From Pseudomonadota bacterium (lineage in GTDB: Bacteria > Myxococcota_A > Polyangia > Polyangiales > Polyangiaceae), in the NCBI GenBank assembly GCA_023398955.1, contig JAEWRL010000144.1:124001-188000 (forward strand): DNA of 64,000 nucleotides. The letters are read 5' to 3'. Each line of letters begins with the position of its first letter. Position 1 is the stretch's first letter. The notes under the pieces are model-generated. The model worked only from the letters and a program-made list of their open reading frames with translations. It was not told the DNA's origin and did not search any database. The translations under genes were made by a program, and so were the position numbers. This document shows, piece by piece, positions 54,898 through 61,848 of this stretch.

Positions 54898-55034
54898 GAT
54901 CGTGGCTCCTGTGCGGGTTTGGGGCCCTTGCGTGTCTTATGGCCTTCCGGCATATAGGCCTCATAATAGGCCGTCGGCTCCTCGATGGGCTTATACCCCG
55001 GGTGCACCGAGGTCTTTATGTCGAAAAGCGCCAT
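54870..55034 (-). CDS. Small protein, unknown function
   Basis: A 54-residue protein (MALFDIKTSVHPGYKPIEEP) with many Pro, Tyr and Lys residues (EPTAYYEAYMPEGHKTRKGP) and little predicted secondary structure. Start ATG 55034 shares one base with the stop of the gene before (TGATG). The frame is open further up, to 55070. No family recognised. Confidence 0.58.
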   Translation of the reverse strand: MALFDIKTSVHPGYKPIEEPTAYYEAYMPEGHKTRKGPKPAQEPRSWQIMPANA

Positions 55035-55264
55035 CAGCCGTCCTCCGTAGGGCGACCGCCAGCGAGGCATTCGGCGCTCACGCGCCGGATGTAGGCCTGG
55101 ATGTCCTCGGCCTCGCCGTCGTCGGCTCGGGCGGGGTAGGCTGCTTTGCAGCGGGCGATCGTGGCTTTCAGCCGGGCGACGGTGGCCGCCGTGTCATCGG
55201 CAGGCCTGCGGAGGGAATCCCCTCCACGGTCAAAGGGAACGGGTGCGTCAAATACCATGGTCAT
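55034..55264 (-). CDS. Small helical protein, unknown function
   Basis: A 76-residue protein. Residues 25-70 form one or two helices (TAATVARLKATIARCKAAYP, then a segment with IQAYIRRVSAECLAG). No ribosome binding site is obvious upstream of ATG 55264; an ATG two codons later is also possible. It lies 70 bases after the large terminase with a hairpin in between, so it may have a lower expression level. No family recognised. Confidence 0.58.
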   Translation of the reverse strand: MTMVFDAPVPFDRGGDSLRRPADDTAATVARLKATIARCKAAYPARADDGEAEDIQAYIRRVSAECLAGGRPTEDG

Positions 55265-55295
55265 GATGTCTGTAGGGGGTTAGGGTTAGAAGAAC

Positions 55296-55323
55296 GGGCC
55301 CCCGGGAATGACACCGGGGGCCC
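55296..55323 (-). terminator. Stem-loop after the large terminase gene
   Basis: GGGCCCCCGG (55296-55305) and CCGGGGGCCC (55314-55323) form a perfect 10-bp stem with an 8-base loop, just after the terminase stop. On the minus strand it is followed by a partly T-rich stretch (GTTCTTCTAA), so it could act as a full or partial terminator. Confidence 0.5.
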
Positions 55324-55333
55324 TCCGAATCTG

Positions 55334-56734
55334 TTACCGCCAGTCGTTCAGGCCGCGGTAGGCCTCGGACAGCCTGGCGACGTTGCGTGCCTTGCCCGCC
55401 AGACCTGCGACGGCCAGGACGAAAGCGCTCGCAATGTCGCCATGGCGACCGCCCTTTCGAGGCGCAGAAAGGCGCGTTCCGCCACCAGGCAGGGGCTCGG
55501 CTACGATGCTCCCGAGCTGCTCTGCCAAGAGGTCATGGCCCGCAAGGGCGACCTGGGGCAGGAGCTCCCGGCACTGCGTGTGCGTGACATACTTCGCATT
55601 TGCTCCGCCTCCGACGGGTTCGAGCTTGATCGGGCCAGGGGGCAGCCACTCACGGGCTGGCTCCAGGATGTGATGGTCGCAATGTACCTTATAGGCCTTA
55701 TAAGTCTTGGCCAGGTCTGCGATCAAAGGCACCAGCACTCGGAGCTGCAACGGACTGCCCTTTGAGGGGCGCCACTCTTCGACCACGAGGGGACGGATCG
55801 TCCCGTCCTTGAAAGAGCCGACGAGCGCGAACGCGGCCGAATCCGAGACCGTTGCGAGGTCGCAACCGGCGGACACCTGGACAAGACCCGAGCCCGGATC
55901 GACTGGCCTCGCCAGGGCTGCCTCGATGCTCTCAGCCTGAAAAAAGGCCCTAGAATCATTCGAGAGCCACTCGCAGTCATACTCGCGACGGGCATTCAGG
56001 GGGTCGCGCTCACGTTCCCGGCGGACCATCGATAGGATGTGCTCGTCGTCGGAGCGTGCGTCTTCGGTGCGCAGGACTGCCGCGATGGCCGTCCGGGGGG
56101 CCTCCCAATTCTTCTGTATGAGGTCATAGAGCAACCCGGACCGGCCCCATGCCGTCGACATGACGACCACGAGACCCCCCGGCATGACGCGAGGGCTGAC
56201 GGCGCGGAATAGTTCCTCGTCGTTGATGACGCCGGTCGTCGGATCCCTGAAGAAACACGACTCATCCAGGATCGCGGCCACGAGGTTTCGGCCTCGGAGG
56301 GCTGAGCCGCCACGAGAGGCAGGCAGGCACTCGATCCGGACGCGGCCGAACGTGACGGAGTCCTTGTCTTCCTCGCGGTGGAGCCCGAGGCCTTTGACGT
56401 AGCTCAAGGTTTGCCGAGCCAAGCGGCCATCAGGAGCGCAGATCGCTGCCGAGGCGTACTCGCCATCAGCCAGCCTTGATAGGTCAGCCGTGACGGCACG
56501 CCATGCACAGTAGAGGCCGCCGAACAGGTAGCTTTTGCCGGACCTCGCGCCTGCGACGAGGGCCAGGACGTTGCGGGCCTCGGCCGGGATGACATCGCAC
56601 CCAAAGCACAGGCGCCCGGCCTCGCCGAAGTCGCCAGGGTCGTGCCCGTCGATGGCCACGGCGGCCAGGAGACTCTGTGCAGGTGTCGGCGTGACGCCCA
56701 CACTCTCCAGCCATCGGAGGAAGGAGCCCGTCAT
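55334..56734 (-). CDS. Phage terminase large subunit (packaging ATPase/nuclease)
   Basis: A 466-residue packaging motor. The N-terminal ATPase has Walker A GARSGKS (62-68), Walker B AAILDES with Asp157/Glu158 and the coupling motif VVVMSTAWG (190-198). The C-terminal RNase-H-like nuclease shows Asp292 and Asp298 in SAGCDLATVSDSAAF, Asp353 in VHCDHHI and a late Asp in GGRHGDIASAF. All catalytic residues are present, so it should cut and pump DNA into a procapsid. The island has no capsid or portal, hence a helper's shell would be needed. Its ATG overlaps the candidate small-terminase stop (ATGA). Confidence 0.88.
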   Translation of the reverse strand: MTGSFLRWLESVGVTPTPAQSLLAAVAIDGHDPGDFGEAGRLCFGCDVIPAEARNVLALVAGARSGKSYLFGGLYCAWRAVTADLSRLADGEYASAAICAPDGRLARQTLSYVKGLGLHREEDKDSVTFGRVRIECLPASRGGSALRGRNLVAAILDESCFFRDPTTGVINDEELFRAVSPRVMPGGLVVVMSTAWGRSGLLYDLIQKNWEAPRTAIAAVLRTEDARSDDEHILSMVRRERERDPLNARREYDCEWLSNDSRAFFQAESIEAALARPVDPGSGLVQVSAGCDLATVSDSAAFALVGSFKDGTIRPLVVEEWRPSKGSPLQLRVLVPLIADLAKTYKAYKVHCDHHILEPAREWLPPGPIKLEPVGGGANAKYVTHTQCRELLPQVALAGHDLLAEQLGSIVAEPLPGGGTRLSAPRKGGRHGDIASAFVLAVAGLAGKARNVARLSEAYRGLNDWR

Positions 56735-57141
56735 GCCACCCCCAGCCGACGCTTGAGCTCGGCCACCGGGTCAGGGGCGGCCGGTGCAGGCGGCTGGGCG
56801 CCGTTCAGGGCGTCCAGGGCTGCCCGCTGGCCTGGGGTAAGGGTCTGCCCGGCGGGCGCCGCTACGGAGCGCCTGGCGGGTCGCCTAGGGGCCTTGCTGG
56901 CCAGGGCTGCCTGGCGGTGTGCGGCATCGAGCTCACGACTTGCTTTGGAGAGGTCACCCGAGGCCGCTGCGTTGGCGCTGGCGACGAGCCGGAGCTGGCA
57001 GTCGGTGCCCAGCTCGGTCAGACCGTGGCGGGCCATGACCTCGTGCCGGAAGCCAGCAAGGAGCCTGCGGGCCTTCGGGCCAGAGGGGCGTGCAATGCTC
57101 CAGGGGCAGTTTCGGTTTGACCGGGGGGCTCGTCGTGTCAT
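56731..57141 (-). CDS. Candidate terminase small subunit
   Basis: A 136-residue protein just upstream of and coupled to (ATGA) the large terminase, the usual place for the small DNA-recognition subunit. It is basic and helical (GPKARRLLAGFRHEVMARHG, then ASGDLSKASRELDAAHRQAA) with a Pro/Ala-rich linker and a short C-terminal helix. No clear HTH can be shown, so the call rests mostly on position, size and charge. A strong promoter ends 8 bases before its ATG with no room for a leader, so the mRNA may be leaderless. Confidence 0.62.
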   Translation of the reverse strand: MTRRAPRSNRNCPWSIARPSGPKARRLLAGFRHEVMARHGLTELGTDCQLRLVASANAAASGDLSKASRELDAAHRQAALASKAPRRPARRSVAAPAGQTLTPGQRAALDALNGAQPPAPAAPDPVAELKRRLGVA

Positions 57142-57149
57142 CGGTCAGC

Positions 57150-57183
57150 ATAATAGCACGATCGGCCGACCTGTCAAACAGGT
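57150..57183 (-). promoter_or_regulatory. Terminase promoter with overlapping palindrome
   Basis: On the minus strand TTGACA (57172-57177) and TATTAT (57150-57155) are separated by 16 bases, a near-consensus sigma-70 promoter. The -10 ends 8 bases before ATG 57141. A perfect palindrome ACCTGTCAAACAGGT (57169-57183, 6+3+6) covers the -35, so a dimeric repressor is likely to bind there. Confidence 0.75.
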
Positions 57184-57365
57184 TAGCCGGACGATCGCAC
57201 GGGCTTCTGAGGGCTCAAACAGGGGCTAAGTGCGTGTAATGATGACCGAAATACACGCTAACCCGAACGCCCGGCGCCACCACTAGGCCGGTTTTTGCCC
57301 TGCTTCTGGGCCGGGCCTGGGGCGCCACGGGCAACCTGAACGATTACGGGCGCTTACGGCCGGGG

Positions 57366-57390
57366 GGAGGCCAGTACCGAAAGTCGGTAC
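57366..57390. promoter_or_regulatory. Shared box A with inverted repeat
   Basis: GGAGGCCAGTACC (57366-57378) is found again unchanged at 61661-61673. It runs into the perfect inverted repeat GTACCGAAAGTCGGTAC (57374-57390). It lies 225 bases before the terminase operon, while the other copy lies 140 bases before the replication operon, so one protein may control both. Confidence 0.6.
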
Positions 57391-57673
57391 CGATAACCGC
57401 CGGGAACCCGTGGAATCCCGGGCACTTAGGCGCTACGCCATCGGCCACCCAAGCCGACAGCCTGGGGCTCGCGCGCAAGGCCGGCGGGGCAGGAGGTCGG
57501 CCGGGGGGCGGGTCTGTCCCCGCCCCGACGCGCGCGCATGCGTGTGAGAGAGGCCAGCCACGCCACGTGACTACATCGCCAGGACGGCGGGCCTGGGCCT
57601 GGGCAGGTACAGGGGCGGACGGGCGAGGGGCGGCAGAGCCCTGGTCGACCCTGCCAGGTGGCCGCCCCTGACC

Positions 57674-57852
57674 GTTTCCCACCGGGCCCCTTAAGGGGGC
57701 CCCGTGTGAGGGAAACACCGGTCATCAAGGGAAACGCCGAGGGAAACAGTGGGAAACACCGAGGGAAACGGAGGGAAACGGAGGGAAACGGAGGGAAACC
57801 GGTTTCCCAAGGTGAGGGAAACAGGGGTGCCGTTTCCCTGGCCGAGGGAAAC
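57674..57852. repeat. GGGAAAC iteron array, candidate replication origin
   Basis: Thirteen copies of the 7-mer GGGAAAC lie within 179 bases, ten on the plus strand (from 57710 to 57846) and three inverted (57674, 57802, 57832). Four copies at 57763-57799 repeat with an exact 10-bp period (GGAGGGAAAC), one helical turn. A near-perfect hairpin GGGCCCCTTAAGGGGGCCC (57684-57702) precedes them. The array ends 2 bases before the stop end of the primase-helicase gene, the place where satellite and plasmid origins with iterons are found. It is not a CRISPR array: the units are short and have no spacers. Confidence 0.82.
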
Positions 57853-57854
57853 GC

Positions 57855-59963
57855 TCACGGCCGCTCCGGCCGCGGACGGATGGGGATCACGTTGGGCGGG
57901 AGGTCGATGTGCTCGTGGTACGGCGGCACGGGCGGGTCATGCAGCAGATAGACGTCGGACCCGTTGTGCTTCTCGCGTTCGATCCAGCCCTGCTGGATCA
58001 GCCGCTCCTTGGCGGCCTGGATGTCGGACCCTTTGCCCCCGACCATTTCGGCCAGGTACCGGGCCCCCACGATTCGCCCGGCGTTCTGCCGGAGGGCCTC
58101 TTTGATGCGCTCGGCCACCGAGTCTAGGCGGCCCTCCACGGCCGAGGTCTCGGCCTGTCGTCGCTCGACCTGCTCGATGGCGATGGCCGCGCCGTCGTCG
58201 CTGATGCCTAGCTCTGGACGGTGGCTGATCGTCAGATAGATCGGTGCGGCCATCTCCCTGTTGTTGGCCTTCGCCCAAGAGACTTTGACCTGCGGGCCCT
58301 CCTGCTCGACCTTGAGCACGACGGACGCGGCCGCCTGGATGGCTGTCGATCCTCGCAGGTCGCCAGTGCCCTTGCTTGCATGGTGGATGACCACGAAAGC
58401 GCAACCGACGATGCCGGCCACCTTAGTCAATAGGGACATAAAAGACCCCATAGTCGAATCGTTTTCATCGACGCCAGGAATTGCGTCCCGGAGTGGGTCA
58501 AGGACGACCAGATCCAACCCCTGGCAGTGGCGCACCAGCCAGTCCTCGGCATCGCGACTGGTCAGATTCCGGCTCGGAAAGGCCATCTTGCGGATGGTCT
58601 CATCCGGGGCGTTCGGCGCCATTCCGAGGCCCTGCTTGAGCTGCCGGTACCTGGACGATACGCGCCGGATCCCCTGCTCAAAGTCGATGTGCCCTGCCCG
58701 GATCTTGCCCGCAGGATGCCCGCCGCACCAAGGCGCCTTTCCGCCAACTAGGGCCGCAACGAGGCCCTGCATGATGAATGACTTACCGACTCCGCCCAGG
58801 CCGTAGACAACGACCGGGCGGGTGCCACGCTCGATGCCCAGCTCCTCGCAAACCCAATCGACTGGTGCAGGCTCGCCGTCGTCGTCTATCCACTCTAGTT
58901 CGGCTGTCGGGGGGTGCTCCTCGCGCTCCTCGGCCGCGTGCTCCCTCGCACGGCGGAGGAACTCCTCGACCTGCCGGGCCTCATGCACCTTCGGGCCATT
59001 CCGTGCGTCGTTGACCTTGTGGCTGAGCTCCTGGCGAGTCCAACGGGTGATTAGACCGTCACACCTGGGGTTATAGAAAGCCTCCAAGGCGAACACAGCC
59101 TCGGCATGTGTCAGGTCGGGCCAGCGGGCGAGCATTGCCCCGACTGTCCCCATGAAGGCCGTTCCGCCGTCGCCCGGGACGGGCGGGGTGGCCTCTGTCT
59201 GGAGCCAGATGACCAGATCGGCCGCGTAGGGCTTCGCTGGTAGGCCATCCCAGGCGGTCTCGAGGTCTGCGTCGGACGGTTCGGGAGCGGGAGGCACAGG
59301 CGCTCCGACCGCGCCAGAGGCCCTGCCGGGCGCTCCAGGGACTGCCGACAGGGCCACGCTGGCGACCGGAGCTCGGTGCAGGACGTACCGCTCCCGGCCG
59401 CCAGCGTGCAGGGTTCCGGGGCAGATCAGCAGGGACCGCGTTGAGCCGTTCTTGCAGGCCATTCGGACATCGACGTCATCGATTCGCTCGCCGTTGCGGC
59501 TGTCGACCGGCTCCGAGAGTCTGTAGTATCTGTGGACGTGGTCCCCTCGCGTGACCGTCATGGTCGGGGGTAGGGCCGCGAGCCACTCTGGATCGTCCGA
59601 GCGGTCGCGGTCCAGGAAGAGATCCCCCGGCTGTGGGCAAACACCGAAAGCAGTGTCACCCCGCCTGGCGAATTCGAGCAGCGTCCACCATGACCGGGTC
59701 TGCTCGTCGTAGGTGCGAGCGGGTTTCTTTGCGCCCGGCTCGGTCGGCACGATTGTGTAACCTAGCTCTAGCATCGTCCAGGCGCCGGCAAGTGCGTCGA
59801 TGTCGCAACCCGGTCGTTGCAAGGCCTCGACTAGGCAGGCGATGGCCTCGGGGGAGTCGATCGGGACGGCCGCTTCAAAGGCCTCGGGGGCCTCTTGGCG
59901 GAGGGCAAAGAGCTGGGCCGTGGCAGAGGGTTGACAGGAGGGCAGTGTTGAGCTATTGTCCAA
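57855..59963 (-). CDS. Primase-polymerase/RepA-type helicase fusion
   Basis: A 702-residue replication protein. Residues 60-200 resemble the bifunctional primase-polymerase domain (catalytic Asp118-x-Asp120 in LFLDRDR, then RSLLICPGTLH). Residues 380-590 are a RepA-like hexameric helicase with Walker A GLGGVGKS (388-395), Walker B LDLVVLDPL and the IHHASKGTGDLRGS motif. The C-terminal 75 residues form a winged helix (ERIKEALRQNAGRIVGARYL) that could bind the neighbouring iterons. This single protein can supply initiation, priming and unwinding. The TTG start has AAGGA 9 bases upstream. Confidence 0.88.
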   Translation of the reverse strand: MDNSSTLPSCQPSATAQLFALRQEAPEAFEAAVPIDSPEAIACLVEALQRPGCDIDALAGAWTMLELGYTIVPTEPGAKKPARTYDEQTRSWWTLLEFARRGDTAFGVCPQPGDLFLDRDRSDDPEWLAALPPTMTVTRGDHVHRYYRLSEPVDSRNGERIDDVDVRMACKNGSTRSLLICPGTLHAGGRERYVLHRAPVASVALSAVPGAPGRASGAVGAPVPPAPEPSDADLETAWDGLPAKPYAADLVIWLQTEATPPVPGDGGTAFMGTVGAMLARWPDLTHAEAVFALEAFYNPRCDGLITRWTRQELSHKVNDARNGPKVHEARQVEEFLRRAREHAAEEREEHPPTAELEWIDDDGEPAPVDWVCEELGIERGTRPVVVYGLGGVGKSFIMQGLVAALVGGKAPWCGGHPAGKIRAGHIDFEQGIRRVSSRYRQLKQGLGMAPNAPDETIRKMAFPSRNLTSRDAEDWLVRHCQGLDLVVLDPLRDAIPGVDENDSTMGSFMSLLTKVAGIVGCAFVVIHHASKGTGDLRGSTAIQAAASVVLKVEQEGPQVKVSWAKANNREMAAPIYLTISHRPELGISDDGAAIAIEQVERRQAETSAVEGRLDSVAERIKEALRQNAGRIVGARYLAEMVGGKGSDIQAAKERLIQQGWIEREKHNGSDVYLLHDPPVPPYHEHIDLPPNVIPIRPRPERP

Positions 59964-60010
59964 GACGTTGATTCCTTGGCTCTCGGGTTGGAGCCGGTAG
60001 CAGGTTGGGG

Positions 60011-60053
60011 AAGGCCCCGGGGTAGTCAGGCCCCCCGGGGCCTTCGGCTTTTT
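60011..60053. terminator. Long GC-rich hairpin before the helicase gene
   Basis: AAGGCCCCGGGG (60011-60022) and CCCCGGGGCCTT (60033-60044) form a perfect 12-bp stem with a 10-base loop, followed on the plus strand by TTTTT (60049-60053). As a terminator it would stop plus-strand transcripts; on the minus strand there is no T tract after it, so it could instead slow or control read-through into the helicase gene. Confidence 0.5.
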
Positions 60054-60214
60054 CAGCGGTCAGATACTCGCTCCAGGGCGAGCTCCAGCAGGCAGACGAG
60101 TTTGCTCACACGGAGCTGCAGGAGCCACTCGGCGTTCCGTCGGGCTCGGTCTAGGTCGTGGGGAGTTTCGGCCCTGGCCAGGTCGGTGAGGGCGGCTTCT
60201 ATTAGCGATGTCAT
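60053..60214 (-). CDS. Small helical protein, 53 residues
   Basis: A short frame starting ATG 60214 (MTSLIEAALTDLARAETPHD) that is helical throughout and ends VSDR. It is missed by length cut-offs but fits the gap between the coiled-coil gene and the helicase. No clear ribosome binding site is seen, and I recognise no family, so it is a moderate call. Confidence 0.5.
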   Translation of the reverse strand: MTSLIEAALTDLARAETPHDLDRARRNAEWLLQLRVSKLVCLLELALERVSDR

Positions 60215-60301
60215 TATGATGTCTCAATCCAGTGGCTCCTGGTTTGGGTTGTCGGGCTAAGTCGCGGCCGAGGCGGTTGGCCATTCGGGTGTTGCTGCGC
60301 T

Positions 60302-61345
60302 TCATGCGCCCACCGAGTGGCGGTTGAGCCACTCAGCCGCCGGCAGCCACTGCCGCGGGAGGATCGGCTCCGGGTCGTCAGCCTCGGGCTCGGCCGCGAC
60401 TGGCTCGGGCTCCGAGGCGACCGGGGGCAGGGCGACCGAGGGGCGACCGAGCACGACTGCCCAGCTCTCCAGACCTTCGGGCCTCGGGCAGCTCGGCGGC
60501 TTCGGTGCGCCCGTGAGTGGCAGCCCGTCGATTTCCGCAAGGGTCCGGCGGAGCTCCTGCTCGTGGGGCTCTCGGGCTGCTCGCTCGTCGGCCTCGACTC
60601 GGGCCTTTTCGGACTTGAAAGCGTCCAGGAGAGCCGGGTAAGTCGCCTCGCCGTGTCGCGCGAAAAAGTAGGCCTGCTTGACTGCCGGATCGATCGGCGC
60701 GACCTTGGCGACGGCGGCCGCGATGGCCTCCTGACACTTGGCCTCGGCCGCGGTCCGCAGAGGGCCATGCTCTCTCTCCCTGAGTGCCGAGACCAGAGCA
60801 TCATAGGTCAGCCACGCCCTCACGGGCGCCAAGGCCTCGTCGACTCGGGCCGTCGCGGCCGCCTGCAGGTCACTCGAGACCGGGCGTGCCCCGCAGTCAC
60901 CTGCCATGACGTCGATGGCCACCAAGTCCCTCGAGGCCTCGAGGCGTCCTAGCTCGGCGGTCGCCAGTCGGGCGACAAGGCTCTCGTGCAGGGTAGGGGC
61001 ATTCGCCGTCCAGGCCTCTACGAGGGCCCGGCGCTCCGAGTCCAGGTGCGAGTCCACGAGGGCCCGGGCTTGCTGGGCCTTGGCTAGGGCTTTTTCGGCT
61101 CGGCTCACCAAGAGCGTGAGGGCTGCCTGCTCCTGGACGATCTCACGGGCTGCGGCCAGGCCGTCGTCGGACTCCAGGCGCTCCTCCAGGGCTGCGAGGC
61201 CGTCGGCTGCCGTCTGCCGGGCGCTCGCCAGGGCCTCGCTGGCCTGGGCTGCCTTGGCGTCGGCTGCCTCGGCACGCTTGTCGAAGCGCTCCTCGAGGTC
61301 TCGGAGCTGGGCGGAAAGGTCGGGTTTCAGGGCTTTTTTGGGCAT
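60302..61345 (-). CDS. Coiled-coil protein of unknown function
   Basis: A 347-residue protein. Residues 1-125 are heptad-rich coiled coil (SAQLRDLEERFDKRAEAADA and on), and the middle is helical. The C-terminal 60 residues are Pro/Glu-rich and end in a short PRQWLPAAEWLNRHS segment. AAAGGA precedes ATG 61345 at 8 bases; the frame is open to 61384. It overlaps the HTH gene upstream by 19 bases, so it is co-expressed. It may be a scaffold, a capsid-size or head redirector, or a replication partner, but the sequence does not decide. Confidence 0.72.
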   Translation of the reverse strand: MPKKALKPDLSAQLRDLEERFDKRAEAADAKAAQASEALASARQTAADGLAALEERLESDDGLAAAREIVQEQAALTLLVSRAEKALAKAQQARALVDSHLDSERRALVEAWTANAPTLHESLVARLATAELGRLEASRDLVAIDVMAGDCGARPVSSDLQAAATARVDEALAPVRAWLTYDALVSALREREHGPLRTAAEAKCQEAIAAAVAKVAPIDPAVKQAYFFARHGEATYPALLDAFKSEKARVEADERAAREPHEQELRRTLAEIDGLPLTGAPKPPSCPRPEGLESWAVVLGRPSVALPPVASEPEPVAAEPEADDPEPILPRQWLPAAEWLNRHSVGA

Positions 61346-61521
61346 GATCGGTTCCTTTGGCTGGGGGGTGTCTTGGCCAACCATTGCGTGAATTCGGCCA
61401 GATCGATCATGACCTGGCCGCTAGGGGATCGCTGCCAAGGCGCCCCAGAGGCACGCCACGCCACGAGAGTGGCCTGCCGGTGCCCGAGCGCCTTGGCGGC
61501 TGCTGACTGATTGACGATCAT
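61327..61521 (-). CDS. Small HTH protein (excisionase or Nu1-like)
   Basis: A 64-residue protein whose first 50 residues form a winged-helix or MerR-like HTH: VNQSAAAKALGHRQATLVAW, then GAPWQRSPSGQVMIDLAEFT. This pattern is shared by excisionases and by the DNA-binding domain of Nu1-type small terminases, so it could direct excision, repress transcription or recognise packaging sites. It is the first gene of the replication operon. The -10 box ends 6 bases before its ATG, indicating a leaderless transcript. Confidence 0.68.
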   Translation of the reverse strand: MIVNQSAAAKALGHRQATLVAWRASGAPWQRSPSGQVMIDLAEFTQWLAKTPPSQRNRSCPKKP

Positions 61522-61527
61522 GGCCCC

Positions 61528-61555
61528 ATCTTACCATGGCCGGCCGCAAAGTCAA
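61528..61555 (-). promoter_or_regulatory. Promoter of the replication operon, leaderless
   Basis: On the minus strand TTGACT (61550-61555) and TAAGAT (61528-61533) have a 16-base spacer. Only GGGGCC lies between the -10 and ATG 61521, so transcription would start at or next to the start codon. The layout copies that of the terminase promoter at 57150-57183. Confidence 0.72.
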
Positions 61556-61660
61556 GCTCAAAACACCCCTCCGGGAATCCTAGCACGCCGGGTGCCCGAC
61601 ACGCTTGCACTTTCAGTGCGCCTGGGGTTGTTCGGGTGGACGACCGTAGTCAGGGGCGCG

Positions 61661-61686
61661 GGAGGCCAGTACCTAAATAGTACCGA
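61661..61686. promoter_or_regulatory. Shared box B
   Basis: GGAGGCCAGTACC here (61661-61673) equals box A at 57366, and the following TAAATAGTACCGA keeps the GTACC half-sites with a different spacer. An isolated inverted GGGAAAC unit (61708-61714) and a GCCCTGCAGGGC palindrome (61742-61753) lie nearby. Together they mark a control region before the replication operon. Confidence 0.55.
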
Positions 61687-61805
61687 AAATGCCCGGGCCG
61701 AATCACGGTTTCCCGGGTTTTCCGCGGTCGGCAAAACCCATGCCCTGCAGGGCTTCCAGCACTTTCGCAGGCAAATTCAGCTGGAACAAGCCGTCGATTG
61801 CGCCA

Positions 61806-61848
61806 CTTACAAGCCGAGGGTCGCAGGTTCGAAACCTGTCCCGCCCAC
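61806..61848. repeat. attR/attL junction, right 43-bp att core
   Basis: An exact copy of 50966-51008, separate from a complete tRNA: the upstream sequence does not give a 5' acceptor stem or D-arm. It closes the first element and at the same time holds the 3' end of a second integrase gene, whose TAA stop lies in this repeat (61807-61809). It is therefore the joint of two tandem elements. Confidence 0.92.

Larger units (their letters stand above)
57142..57673. other. Non-coding control region of the element
   Basis: About 530 bases with no supported gene. It holds the terminase promoter with its palindrome (57150-57183) and the shared box (57366-57390). Open frames at 57344-57718 and 57426-57728 are GC-rich antisense products without ribosome binding sites. 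The sequence after 57400 leads into the iteron array. Confidence 0.6.
50966..61848. mobile_element. Integrative satellite-like element at tRNA-Val
   Basis: A 10.8 kb island bounded by 43-bp direct repeats of tRNA-Val. Almost every gene lies on the minus strand. The layout from right to left is HTH gene, coiled-coil gene, 53-residue gene, primase-polymerase/helicase, iteron array, candidate small terminase, large terminase, three small genes, one plus-strand gene, six small unknown genes, integrase. There are no capsid, portal, tail, lysis or relaxase genes. The combination of integrase, self-replication module and terminase resembles phage-inducible chromosomal islands (satellites), though I know of none with exactly this set. 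That reading is inferred from content, not shown by experiment. Confidence 0.8.

Noticed and set aside
57344..57728. Two GC-rich minus-strand frames upstream of the terminase operon
   Set aside because: They overlap each other and the shared box and iterons, have no ribosome binding site and give Arg/Pro-rich random-looking proteins.
57674..57852. Possible CRISPR array in the GGGAAAC repeats
   Set aside because: The units are 7-10 bases, several abut directly and three are inverted; there are no spacers of regular length and no cas genes. An iteron array fits.
61806..61848. Second tRNA gene at the right repeat
   Set aside because: Only the anticodon loop to the 3' end is present; the upstream bases cannot form the 5' acceptor strand or D-arm. 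It is an att copy.
50966..61848. Complete prophage
   Set aside because: The terminase alone suggests a phage, but no portal, capsid, tail or lysis gene exists in the 10.8 kb and the element is bounded by exact att repeats, so it is not simply cut by the window.
50966..61848. Integrative conjugative or mobilisable element
   Set aside because: There is no relaxase, coupling protein or type IV secretion gene; the ATPase at 55334-56734 has a terminase nuclease domain.
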